64,000 nucleotides of DNA from CAZEPT01 sp964626965 (GTDB taxonomy: Bacteria > Patescibacteriota > Minisyncoccia > Phycocordibacterales > UBA9973): assembly GCA_964626965.1 (NCBI GenBank), contig CAZVHB010000001.1, forward strand, positions 62,001-126,000. Reading direction: 5' to 3'. Within the stretch, counting starts at the first letter, position 1; each line of letters opens with the position of its first letter. The position numbers were made by a program, and so were the translations under genes. The notes beneath the pieces are model-generated. The model was not told the origin of the DNA. It worked only from the letters and a program-made list of their open reading frames with translations, and searched no databases. Shown one piece after another: positions 57,421 to 64,000 of the stretch.

Positions 57421-57624
57421 TTAAAAGGACGTCTTACGTTCTGTGTTTACCCATAGGCAACCAAGGGTTCCGAGTGTGTTTAAAAACGGACAAAATGTAA
57501 AGACAGGGCCTAACCATGGATCCTCTTTCGAGAGATCTTTTAAGGTTTGTTTATAAATCGTCATGTTGAAAATCATAGACATGACATAGGCAATAATGGA
57601 GAAAAGTATTTCATTTACACTCAT
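57421..57624 (-). CDS. Small membrane protein (67 aa)
   Basis: A 67-residue protein with a hydrophobic start (SVNEILFSIIAYVMSMIFN) and a second short hydrophobic part (PVFTFCPFLNTLGTLGCLW), so perhaps two spans. No known family. It is divergent from uvrC, has a proper terminator, and starts at an ATG beside the shared promoter region, which supports it as a real gene. Confidence 0.5.
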   Translation of the reverse strand: MSVNEILFSIIAYVMSMIFNMTIYKQTLKDLSKEDPWLGPVFTFCPFLNTLGTLGCLWVNTERKTSF

Positions 57625-57626
57625 AA

Positions 57627-57659
57627 TTGACAAGTTTTTATTTAAACATATAATATACT
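57627..57659 (+). promoter_or_regulatory. Promoter region of uvrC
   Basis: TTGACA (57627-57632), 16 bases, TATAAT (57649-57654), with a second -10, TATACT (57654-57659), 7 bases before ATG 57667. Confidence 0.65.
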
Positions 57660-57666
57660 ATATATC

Positions 57667-58905
57667 ATGAAAAGTCAAGAGCTGAAGAAAACTAAACTTC
57701 CCGATAAGCCAGGTGTCTATTTTTTCCTTAGAAATAAAGAGATTTTGTATATCGGAAAAGCTACATCGCTGCGTTCTCGAGTAATGAGCTATTTTTCAAA
57801 AGATATCACTGAGAAACGAAGTATGAGTATCGGTGATATGGTGGTGCTTACGACGCATGTGGATTTTACTGAAACAGACACTGCTCTTGAGGCGCTCTTG
57901 CTTGAAGCTGAACTGATTAAGAAACATCGACCAAAATATAATACAAAAGAGAAAGATGACAAGAGCTGGAACTATGTAATCATCACAAATGATACTGTCC
58001 CTCAAGTGCTTGTTATTCGTGGGCGGACACTGAAGATAGAAAAAGAACTTCAAAGCCTTAAGCCAAAATATACCTTTGGTCCATTTTCAAATGGAGGAGC
58101 TATAAAAGAAGGACTTCGGATTATTCGTCGTATTTTTCCCTATATCGATAATCGATCTATTCAAAAAGACAAATATGAATTTTATAAACAGCTCGGCCTG
58201 ACTCCAGACACCAGTAATACCAGTGCACTTTTGCAATACAAAAAAAATATTAAAAATATCGTGCTCTTTTTCCAAGGAAAGAAAAAAGATATCTTGAAAG
58301 GTCTTGAAAATGATATGAAAATACTCGCGAAACAGTTGCGTTTTGAAGAAGCAAATATAATAAAGAAGCAAATTTTTGCACTGACACATATCAACGATGT
58401 TGCTGTCATAAAGTCTGATTTCCTTGAAGTGCACGCAGGTGATGAAAAAGGAATTCGTATTGAAGGCTATGACGTGGCGCACCTCGGTGGGAAAGATATG
58501 GTGGGAGTGATGACGGTTATGGTGAATGGGCAAGTTGATAAATCTGAATACAAAAAGTTTTTGATCAAAACTCAAACAGGTGCAAATGATACAGGAGCAC
58601 TCTATGAAATACTCATGCGACGATTTAGACATATTGAATGGGGGATACCAGATCTTGTTGTCGTCGATGGGGGAGTAGCTCAAATACATGTTGCAGAGCA
58701 GGTATTAAAATTCTATCAAATCAAAATCCCGATTGTATCGGTACTCAAGGACGTTCGACATAAACCAAAAGATATTTTAGGAGATACAAATTGTGCGCAA
58801 AAATACAAAAAAGAAATTCTCCTAGTGAATAGTGAAGCACACCGATTTTCTATTACCTTTCATAAAGAAAAACGAGCAAAGAAATTTCTTAAACCAATTA
58901 ATTAA
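57667..58905 (+). CDS. uvrC: Excinuclease ABC subunit C, short form
   Basis: Dual-incision nuclease of nucleotide excision repair. The 412-residue protein has the GIY-YIG domain (PGVYFFLRNKEILYIGKA), a UVR region near residue 210 and the RNase H-like domain (GIRIEGYDVAHLGG, PDLVVVDGG). It stops right after HRFSITFHKEKRAKK, so the C-terminal helix-hairpin-helix pair of usual UvrC (about 600 residues) is absent. Both nuclease centres are present. The reading frame ends in clean sequence before the assembly gap, so the short form is probably real. Confidence 0.88.
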   Translation: MKSQELKKTKLPDKPGVYFFLRNKEILYIGKATSLRSRVMSYFSKDITEKRSMSIGDMVVLTTHVDFTETDTALEALLLEAELIKKHRPKYNTKEKDDKSWNYVIITNDTVPQVLVIRGRTLKIEKELQSLKPKYTFGPFSNGGAIKEGLRIIRRIFPYIDNRSIQKDKYEFYKQLGLTPDTSNTSALLQYKKNIKNIVLFFQGKKKDILKGLENDMKILAKQLRFEEANIIKKQIFALTHINDVAVIKSDFLEVHAGDEKGIRIEGYDVAHLGGKDMVGVMTVMVNGQVDKSEYKKFLIKTQTGANDTGALYEILMRRFRHIEWGIPDLVVVDGGVAQIHVAEQVLKFYQIKIPIVSVLKDVRHKPKDILGDTNCAQKYKKEILLVNSEAHRFSITFHKEKRAKKFLKPIN

Positions 58906-58923
58906 TTTTTCTTATGACTATAC

Positions 58924-59036
<113 letters not shown>

Positions 59037-59073
59037 TTTCCGTGTTTCCTTATTCTTATACTAACCCCTTATA

Positions 59074-59640
59074 CTACTTTTTCTCAAATTCTCGATTTTC
59101 AATGAAGAGGGCAATTGGAATACCACCAAGAATAAGTACTCCATATACCCCTAAGATTATCCAATATGAAAGAGATACACTATCGAGTACACCCAGCGTA
59201 CAAATGAAAAGCCATGAGACAACCGAAATTGTTCCACAAATAAAAGATATTTGCCTAAATTTCTTTTCTTTAAGTGATGTAAAAAATTTCTTTTTGAGTA
59301 AGTGTGACCAAATGTATTTATCAAGTACGAATCCATTTACGAGGAGTATTGCAAGTACTGTCATTTTGACCAAGAATTTTGCTGAGTGAATATATTTTTC
59401 TATATTACTAAAAAATATGCCCACACCGGAAAGGATAATAATCGGTAAACTGATGATAACTATCTTTGATAAAAGTGAAAGGGTAGAGAGTTCGGTTTTT
59501 GAGAGTTCTTTGTCTTTAGTGTAGAAATTAAAAAGTAAGTCTGATACGAGTGCTGCCCCCATACCAAAAATCACACTCAGTACATGAAGTACGATAAAGA
59601 TTGGTTTATTATCTGTAAAAAAAATTGTTGCTTCTTCCAT
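59074..59640 (-). CDS. Multi-span membrane protein
   Basis: A 188-residue protein with five predicted membrane spans (about 15-37, 52-75, 85-105, 128-148, 155-178). LHVLSVIFGMGAALVSDLLF and LLSKIVIISLPIIILSGVGIF resemble small haem- or copper-linked membrane proteins such as the DUF2214 and CopD-like groups, with a conserved His in the first span. The assignment is weak. Start at ATG 59640 is supported by TATACT ending 8 bases upstream on the minus strand. Confidence 0.65.
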   Translation of the reverse strand: MEEATIFFTDNKPIFIVLHVLSVIFGMGAALVSDLLFNFYTKDKELSKTELSTLSLLSKIVIISLPIIILSGVGIFFSNIEKYIHSAKFLVKMTVLAILLVNGFVLDKYIWSHLLKKKFFTSLKEKKFRQISFICGTISVVSWLFICTLGVLDSVSLSYWIILGVYGVLILGGIPIALFIENREFEKK

Positions 59641-59648
59641 ATAGTATG

Positions 59649-59654
59649 AGTATA
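59649..59654 (-). promoter_or_regulatory. -10 box
   Basis: Minus-strand TATACT 8 bases before the ATG at 59640. Confidence 0.45.
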
Positions 59655-59714
59655 CAGTCTCTTTTTTGTTTTACAAACACGGGTTATCTTAATATTGTAA
59701 TAATCTATTTTTTG

Positions 59715-59723
59715 TGGTATGAT
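59715..59723 (+). promoter_or_regulatory. Extended -10 promoter of the GEVED protein gene
   Basis: TGG-TATGAT, -10 at 59718-59723; leader of about 93 bases. Confidence 0.55.
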
Positions 59724-59753
59724 TTGACCAAATAAAATATCTTTGAAAAACAA

Positions 59754-59803
59754 GTTGAAAAGACATATAAGTATTTATTTGAATATTTATATGTCTTTTT
59801 AAC
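59754..59803 (+). promoter_or_regulatory. Leader hairpin of the GEVED protein gene
   Basis: 17-base arms with one G-T pair (59754-59770 and 59787-59803), ending in a T-rich side, 20 bases before the ATG. Possibly an attenuator or stability element. Confidence 0.55.
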
Positions 59804-59822
59804 TTCAAAAAATTATAAAATT

Positions 59823-62800
59823 ATGAAAACACAAAACATCTCTCTGGGCAGGGTCTGCCCACCAAGCAAGTTTGTACTGCTCTTTTTTCTGCTTTTTCCT
59901 TTGTACCAAATTATTCACGCACAAACACCACAAACAGTAGTTATTGGTCCGACTAGTGGTACGGCAAATTGGTCTTATGGCCCGATTTATCGAAATAACG
60001 GGAATGCGGGTCTGTTGAATTATTCTCGACATGTGTATATTTACACGGGTACAGAATTAGGTATTCCGTCAGGTGTGAAGATCACAAAAGTCGAATGGTT
60101 AAAAAAAGATTCTGCAAGTGTTATTGGGAATAATGCATTTAACATATTCATGTTGAATACCAATTCTCCAACACTTACAACTGGTACACAGTGGGGTTCA
60201 TTGATTGCTTCTGCTACTCAAGTTTTCGGGAGTACGACCTATGCTGTACCTTCGGGTACAAATACATGGTTGCAATTTCCACTCACTGATACGTTCACCT
60301 ATACCGGTGGAAATATTCAGATCGCAACTGACTGGAGTAAACTTGGATTTGCGACTGGGGCCTTTGGATTTTATTTTCTACCTGCTACAGGAAAAGCGAT
60401 AGGTATCGCTTCAACAACCGCATTAAATAATCTGAGTCTCTTACAGACAGCAAACTACGGCAATGCCCGTCCAACTATTCGAATTACCTATGTAATTCCA
60501 CCAGCATGTGCTGGTGTACCAACAACAGGACCAGCACTCTCAAGTGCTGCAAATGTTTGTTTGAATGTGCCGTTTACACTTTCGATTCAAAATACAATTC
60601 CAGGAACTGGTGTCACGTACCTTTGGCAAAGTGCTAGTGATGCTTTGTTTACTACAAATGTAACGAATATCTCAACAACGTCTACTTTTACCACTACTCA
60701 GAGTCAAGATTTCTATTATCGTTGTACCGCCACTTGTTCAGCTTCTGGTCTCACGAGTACATCAGCACCCGTCTTTGTGCCTATGGCACCAAGCTATGGA
60801 TGCTATTGTTCAAGTCAGGCTGTTTCAAGCGCTGATGAAGATATTGTCCAATTTCAACTTGGTGCTTTGAATAATTGTTCTAATTGTCTCACACCAGGGG
60901 GTGGTGTAAATTCATCACCGAATGCATATTCAAACTTCCAGTATCTCACACCACAGGTCGTTGAGCAGGGAGTGAATGTCCCATTTTTAATTAAAGTTGG
61001 GCAGTGTGCAAATCATACGTACTCGAGCCAGTCTTCTATTTTTGTAGATTTTAATCACAATAATTCTTTTTCTGATCCAGGTGAACTGGTGTACTCTTCT
61101 GTATCTCCTACTGCGGGTGCGTATTCTAAAACAGGGTTTATCACTATTCCATTGAGTTCTCTGACCGGAGTTACTGGAGTAAGAGTAATTGTAGTAGAAG
61201 GTAATAGTCCTGTAACTAATCCCTGCCTTATTTATTCTTGGGGTGAAACAGAAGACTATCTTATCAACATTGTAGCAAACACGAATTGTTCGGGTACTCC
61301 AAGTCCAGGTGCCACAGTAGTAAGAAATATAGATTGCAATCTTTCAACCGGAACATATGCAATTTGTAGTGGAACAACAGTTGATGTATCTTTGCAAAAT
61401 TTTTCTCCTGGAATTGGTATTACATATCAATGGTATGATAATAATGGCCTTATCGTCGGAGCGAATGGAGCTGTGTATACAACACCACAACTCACTGCAA
61501 CACAAACATACTTTTGTACTGTGACATGCATGAATTCTGGTTTAACAGCGACATCGACTCCAATAACAATAGTGATTGAGTCATTTATTAATTGTTACTG
61601 TAATTCAGGACCTGCTTCCAATGCTGATGAGGATGTTTTTAGTTTTACAATCAATGGAGTAACAAATACATCTACGTGTGTTGTTCCTGCTCCTGGTGCT
61701 GGTTCTACGTTGAATCAATATTCAAATTTTACCTCACTTGGAGCATTGGCTTCTATTCAAATCGGTTCAACCACAACTTTTACGGTTTCTGTAGATGATT
61801 GTGATGTACCTCCTGCCCCGTATTATTCTTTTGGAACTTCTATTTGGATTGATTTCAATCATAACAGTTCTTTTTCTGATCCAGGTGAGCAAATTTTTCT
61901 TGAGCCAACACCAATTAATGGACCAAGAATTATTACAGGGACTGTTCTTATTCCTTGCTTGGCATTACCTGGTCTCACGAGATTACGATTAAATGTCGTT
62001 GAAGGATTAGCCGGTGTATCACTTAACCCGTGTGCATCTTACGGCTTCGGTGAAACAGAAGATTATCTGATTAATTTAACTCAACCAAGTGCTGCATGTA
62101 CCACACCAATACCGAGTCCAGGAGCTACAATCTCATCATTAAATGTGTTGTGCGATAGTTCTGTAATTACGTTCTCTTTAGCAAATACATGTTTGTTGGG
62201 GAATTATACTTACCAGTGGAAACGAAATGGCGTACCAATAGCTGGTGCAACGAACTATACATATACTACTCCAAAGATATACCAATCAGGAAGCTATTTT
62301 TGTACAGTGAGTTGTGGGGCAACGTCTGTTAATTCAAGTGTAAAACCAATTACACTTTCTGCTATTAATCCAGTAGCACTCACTGCTTCGAATACCATCT
62401 ATTGCTCAACGACTGATGCCCCAGTACTTCTTTCTGCAACATCAGCAAGTTCATTAACGTATGTGTACAAAGCAGGAGAGACAACTATTGGAACTGGTCC
62501 AACAATCAGTGTGAGTCCAACACTTACTACTATCTACAAAGTGACAGGTACTAATGCGATTGGTTGCACACGCACTTCTGCTATACAGATACAAGCAGTG
62601 TGTGCAATTGTCGTCGATCTCAAGCTTTTCATAGAAGGGTATTACTCAGGAGGGAGCTTTATGGTTCCGACTCTCTTGAATGAGGGGGTTAGTACAGATT
62701 CCACTATCACTGATTCCGTGACGGTGGAACTTCATAATGTAAATGCTCCATATGGAGTAGTTAAAGCAATTCAGTGTATCCTTGGAGTGAATGGATTGTG

Positions 62801-63179
62801 CACTGCTATTTTCCCTAACACACTTCCCGGATCATACTATATTGTGGTTAAACATCGAAATGCAATTGAAACATGGAGTGCTGCACCAGTCTTTATTAGT
62901 AACAACACTACTTCTTATGATTTTAGTTCTCTTCAGGCAAAAGCCTATGGTGGTAATATGAAGGAACTCGAACTTAATGTGTGGGGTATGTGGGCTGGAG
63001 ACGTTAATCAAGATAGTAATATTGATCTCCTTGATGTGGGTGAATTAGAATCTGATGTTACCAATTTTCTCTTTGGGTATGTCGATTCAGATATTAATGG
63101 TGATGGAAATGTTGATTTACTTGATGGTGCTATCGTGGAACAAAATGCCAGTAATTTTATATTTTCGAGTCATCCGTAA
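59823..63179 (+). CDS. Large secreted surface protein with GEVED, Ig-like and dockerin-like repeats
   Basis: An 1118-residue exported protein. A signal peptide (FVLLFFLLFPLYQIIHAQ) is followed by a beta-rich domain, then alternating Cys-rich Ig-like parts (TYQWYDNNG, YQWKRNGVPIAGA) and two GEVED domains at about 326-484 and 590-751. Each GEVED unit has FNHNxSFSDPGE and ends GETEDYLIN. The last 60 residues hold two dockerin-like calcium loops, DVNQDSNIDLLD and DINGDGNVDLLD. The style is that of Bacteroidota surface proteins, though no type IX sorting domain is seen. It is a probable adhesin; the dockerin part may anchor it to a cohesin partner. Confidence 0.85.
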   Translation: MKTQNISLGRVCPPSKFVLLFFLLFPLYQIIHAQTPQTVVIGPTSGTANWSYGPIYRNNGNAGLLNYSRHVYIYTGTELGIPSGVKITKVEWLKKDSASVIGNNAFNIFMLNTNSPTLTTGTQWGSLIASATQVFGSTTYAVPSGTNTWLQFPLTDTFTYTGGNIQIATDWSKLGFATGAFGFYFLPATGKAIGIASTTALNNLSLLQTANYGNARPTIRITYVIPPACAGVPTTGPALSSAANVCLNVPFTLSIQNTIPGTGVTYLWQSASDALFTTNVTNISTTSTFTTTQSQDFYYRCTATCSASGLTSTSAPVFVPMAPSYGCYCSSQAVSSADEDIVQFQLGALNNCSNCLTPGGGVNSSPNAYSNFQYLTPQVVEQGVNVPFLIKVGQCANHTYSSQSSIFVDFNHNNSFSDPGELVYSSVSPTAGAYSKTGFITIPLSSLTGVTGVRVIVVEGNSPVTNPCLIYSWGETEDYLINIVANTNCSGTPSPGATVVRNIDCNLSTGTYAICSGTTVDVSLQNFSPGIGITYQWYDNNGLIVGANGAVYTTPQLTATQTYFCTVTCMNSGLTATSTPITIVIESFINCYCNSGPASNADEDVFSFTINGVTNTSTCVVPAPGAGSTLNQYSNFTSLGALASIQIGSTTTFTVSVDDCDVPPAPYYSFGTSIWIDFNHNSSFSDPGEQIFLEPTPINGPRIITGTVLIPCLALPGLTRLRLNVVEGLAGVSLNPCASYGFGETEDYLINLTQPSAACTTPIPSPGATISSLNVLCDSSVITFSLANTCLLGNYTYQWKRNGVPIAGATNYTYTTPKIYQSGSYFCTVSCGATSVNSSVKPITLSAINPVALTASNTIYCSTTDAPVLLSATSASSLTYVYKAGETTIGTGPTISVSPTLTTIYKVTGTNAIGCTRTSAIQIQAVCAIVVDLKLFIEGYYSGGSFMVPTLLNEGVSTDSTITDSVTVELHNVNAPYGVVKAIQCILGVNGLCTAIFPNTLPGSYYIVVKHRNAIETWSAAPVFISNNTTSYDFSSLQAKAYGGNMKELELNVWGMWAGDVNQDSNIDLLDVGELESDVTNFLFGYVDSDINGDGNVDLLDGAIVEQNASNFIFSSHP

Positions 63180-63201
63180 AAAGGATGCTATTGTCTTATG
63201 T

Positions 63202-63237
63202 AAAGCCTACAGAATCTCTATTCTGTAGGCTTTTTTA
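63202..63237 (+). terminator. Hairpin terminator
   Basis: Perfect 14-bp stem (63202-63215 with 63220-63233), CTCT loop and a T-run. Confidence 0.92.
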
Positions 63238-63271
63238 TTATTTTTAGTCCCTTTAGGTCTGCATTAAGATG

Positions 63272-63280
63272 TGGTAGACT
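63272..63280 (+). promoter_or_regulatory. Extended -10 promoter
   Basis: TGG-TAGACT, -10 at 63275-63280, 8 bases before ATG 63289. Confidence 0.5.
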
Positions 63281-63288
63281 GTGGTTAT

Positions 63289-64000
63289 ATGAAACGAGTT
63301 AATTTTCCCAGAATACCTAAAAGAGCTTATATAATTTTGGCATTTCTGTTCGTTGTCGGTTTATTTTTTAGTAATCCAGTAAAAGTATCTGCTGCAACTG
63401 TTTCTGGGACTGCTCGCCAAGATGCATTTGGTGGATCTCCAATCCCAGCTCTAACACAAGTAAGCTTGCTTGTTGATGGGGGTTCACTTCAGACATATAC
63501 AACAACTGGTAATGGGCAATTTTCTTTTACAGGAGTGACGCTCTCTTCAAGTAGTATAATTACCCTTTTTGTTGAGGGTGGTTCTAACCGAGGTGTGACT
63601 GTTATTCATAGTGATACTTCAAATTTAAGTAATATGGATATTTACCAGGATTATATTGTGATTAGAAATGAAAATGGAACTTCGGCAGTAACACTAGCTG
63701 ATCTAGATACCGCAAACAATAATGATCCAGATATTACGGCTATGTATACAAACAGTGCGACTCCAACTTTTGCGTCTGGTAAAGTACTATATGTGTATCC
63801 GGGGGCATCTTTTTCTCCAGGTGGAACTTTGAATATAAGTGGTCATCTTGAGATTCAATCAGGTGCTACTCTCAATGCTGGGAGTAGTACTATAAACTTA
63901 ACAGGTAACTTTATTAATGCGGGTACATTTACTCATAGTGGTACTTTTAATCTTACAAATAATAGTAATGGTGGTACTCAAACAATTACACCAACAAGTG
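63289..64000 (+). CDS. Secreted surface protein, 3' partial
   Basis: The frame is open to the window end (237 codons seen). It starts with a basic segment and a hydrophobic signal (YIILAFLFVVGLFFSN, cleavage near VSAA). The mature part begins with a beta-sandwich resembling carboxypeptidase-regulatory-like domains (VSGTARQDAF, GNGQFSFTGV) and goes on to repeats rich in Gly, Thr, Ser and Asn (SGATLNAGSSTINLTGNF) that look like a beta-solenoid or adhesin region. Function unknown; it follows another exported protein, so this end of the window is a surface-protein locus. Confidence 0.75.
   Translation, partial: MKRVNFPRIPKRAYIILAFLFVVGLFFSNPVKVSAATVSGTARQDAFGGSPIPALTQVSLLVDGGSLQTYTTTGNGQFSFTGVTLSSSSIITLFVEGGSNRGVTVIHSDTSNLSNMDIYQDYIVIRNENGTSAVTLADLDTANNNDPDITAMYTNSATPTFASGKVLYVYPGASFSPGGTLNISGHLEIQSGATLNAGSSTINLTGNFINAGTFTHSGTFNLTNNSNGGTQTITPTS

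Overview
The window looks like part of a chromosome from an uncultivated Patescibacterium (Candidate Phyla Radiation), most likely of the Parcubacteria lineage. This is inferred from gene content and protein style, not from a marker tree. The signs are an AT-rich, tightly packed genome with shortened core enzymes (RNase R without its N-terminal domains, UvrC without its helix-hairpin-helix end, ProRS without its editing domain, an SMC of about 755 residues), lineage-typical L32 and L36 proteins, and many small membrane proteins of unknown role. No transposase, integrase, phage gene or CRISPR array is visible. Two 10-base N gaps (9836-9845 and 58972-58981) and long G or C runs show a draft metagenome assembly.

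Layout. 1-9700: the end of an alkyltransferase gene, glutamate racemase (murI), a Nudix hydrolase, an M24 peptidase, two membrane or secreted proteins, then murD-pgeF-murC for cell-wall precursors and an RGG/zinc-ribbon/lysine-rich protein. 9700-19700: acyltransferase (plsC), gatC-gatA, a membrane protein with a HEPN-like end, rpmF, a NusB-Nudix fusion, RNase III, a short SMC, a cupin and rpmJ. 19700-25550, minus strand: a three-domain cell-wall protein (YkuD-like, DD-carboxypeptidase, CapA), RNase R and a MutS-type ATPase. 25750-29170: rpsP, khpA, trmD, a broken XRE regulator and two zinc-ribbon membrane proteins. 29470-39380: rpoB-rpoC-dnaG-rpoD as one operon with 5-base gaps. 39450-45300: a DsbA-like protein whose two halves are in swapped order, a glycosyltransferase, a thioredoxin-like protein, a DedA protein, tRNA-Thr and tsf/rpsB. 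45300-51170: an unknown gene under an inverted-repeat leader, proS-mreB-mreC, tgt, a DUF1653 protein and a Nudix hydrolase. 51300-58910: uvrB, uvrA and uvrC with small genes between. 59000-64000: a membrane protein, a large secreted GEVED/dockerin-like protein and the start of another surface protein.

Expression. Many first genes have an extended -10 box (TGnTATACT-like) ending exactly 6 bases before the ATG or GTG, which predicts leaderless mRNAs. Twelve genes show exactly 6 bases and about eight more show 7 to 9. This pattern also decides several start codons (murC, trmD, uvrB, uvrA, rnr). A smaller set (cupin gene, mutS-like gene, khpA, rpoB and the gene at 45431) has a -35 box with 16-17 base spacing and a longer leader, often holding an inverted repeat. 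Genes are separated by strong hairpin terminators, several with GC-rich stems closed by a TTC loop. Two assembly gaps and two garbled G-rich patches fall in such hairpins.

The genes together describe a cell that makes its own peptidoglycan and rod-shape machinery, keeps full UvrABC repair, and exports several surface proteins. The most notable observations are the rearranged DsbA-like protein, the leaderless promoter pattern, the YkuD-DacA-CapA and NusB-Nudix fusions, the hinge-poor SMC, a palindromic repeat embedded in the start of murC, and the inverted-repeat leader of the gene at 45431.
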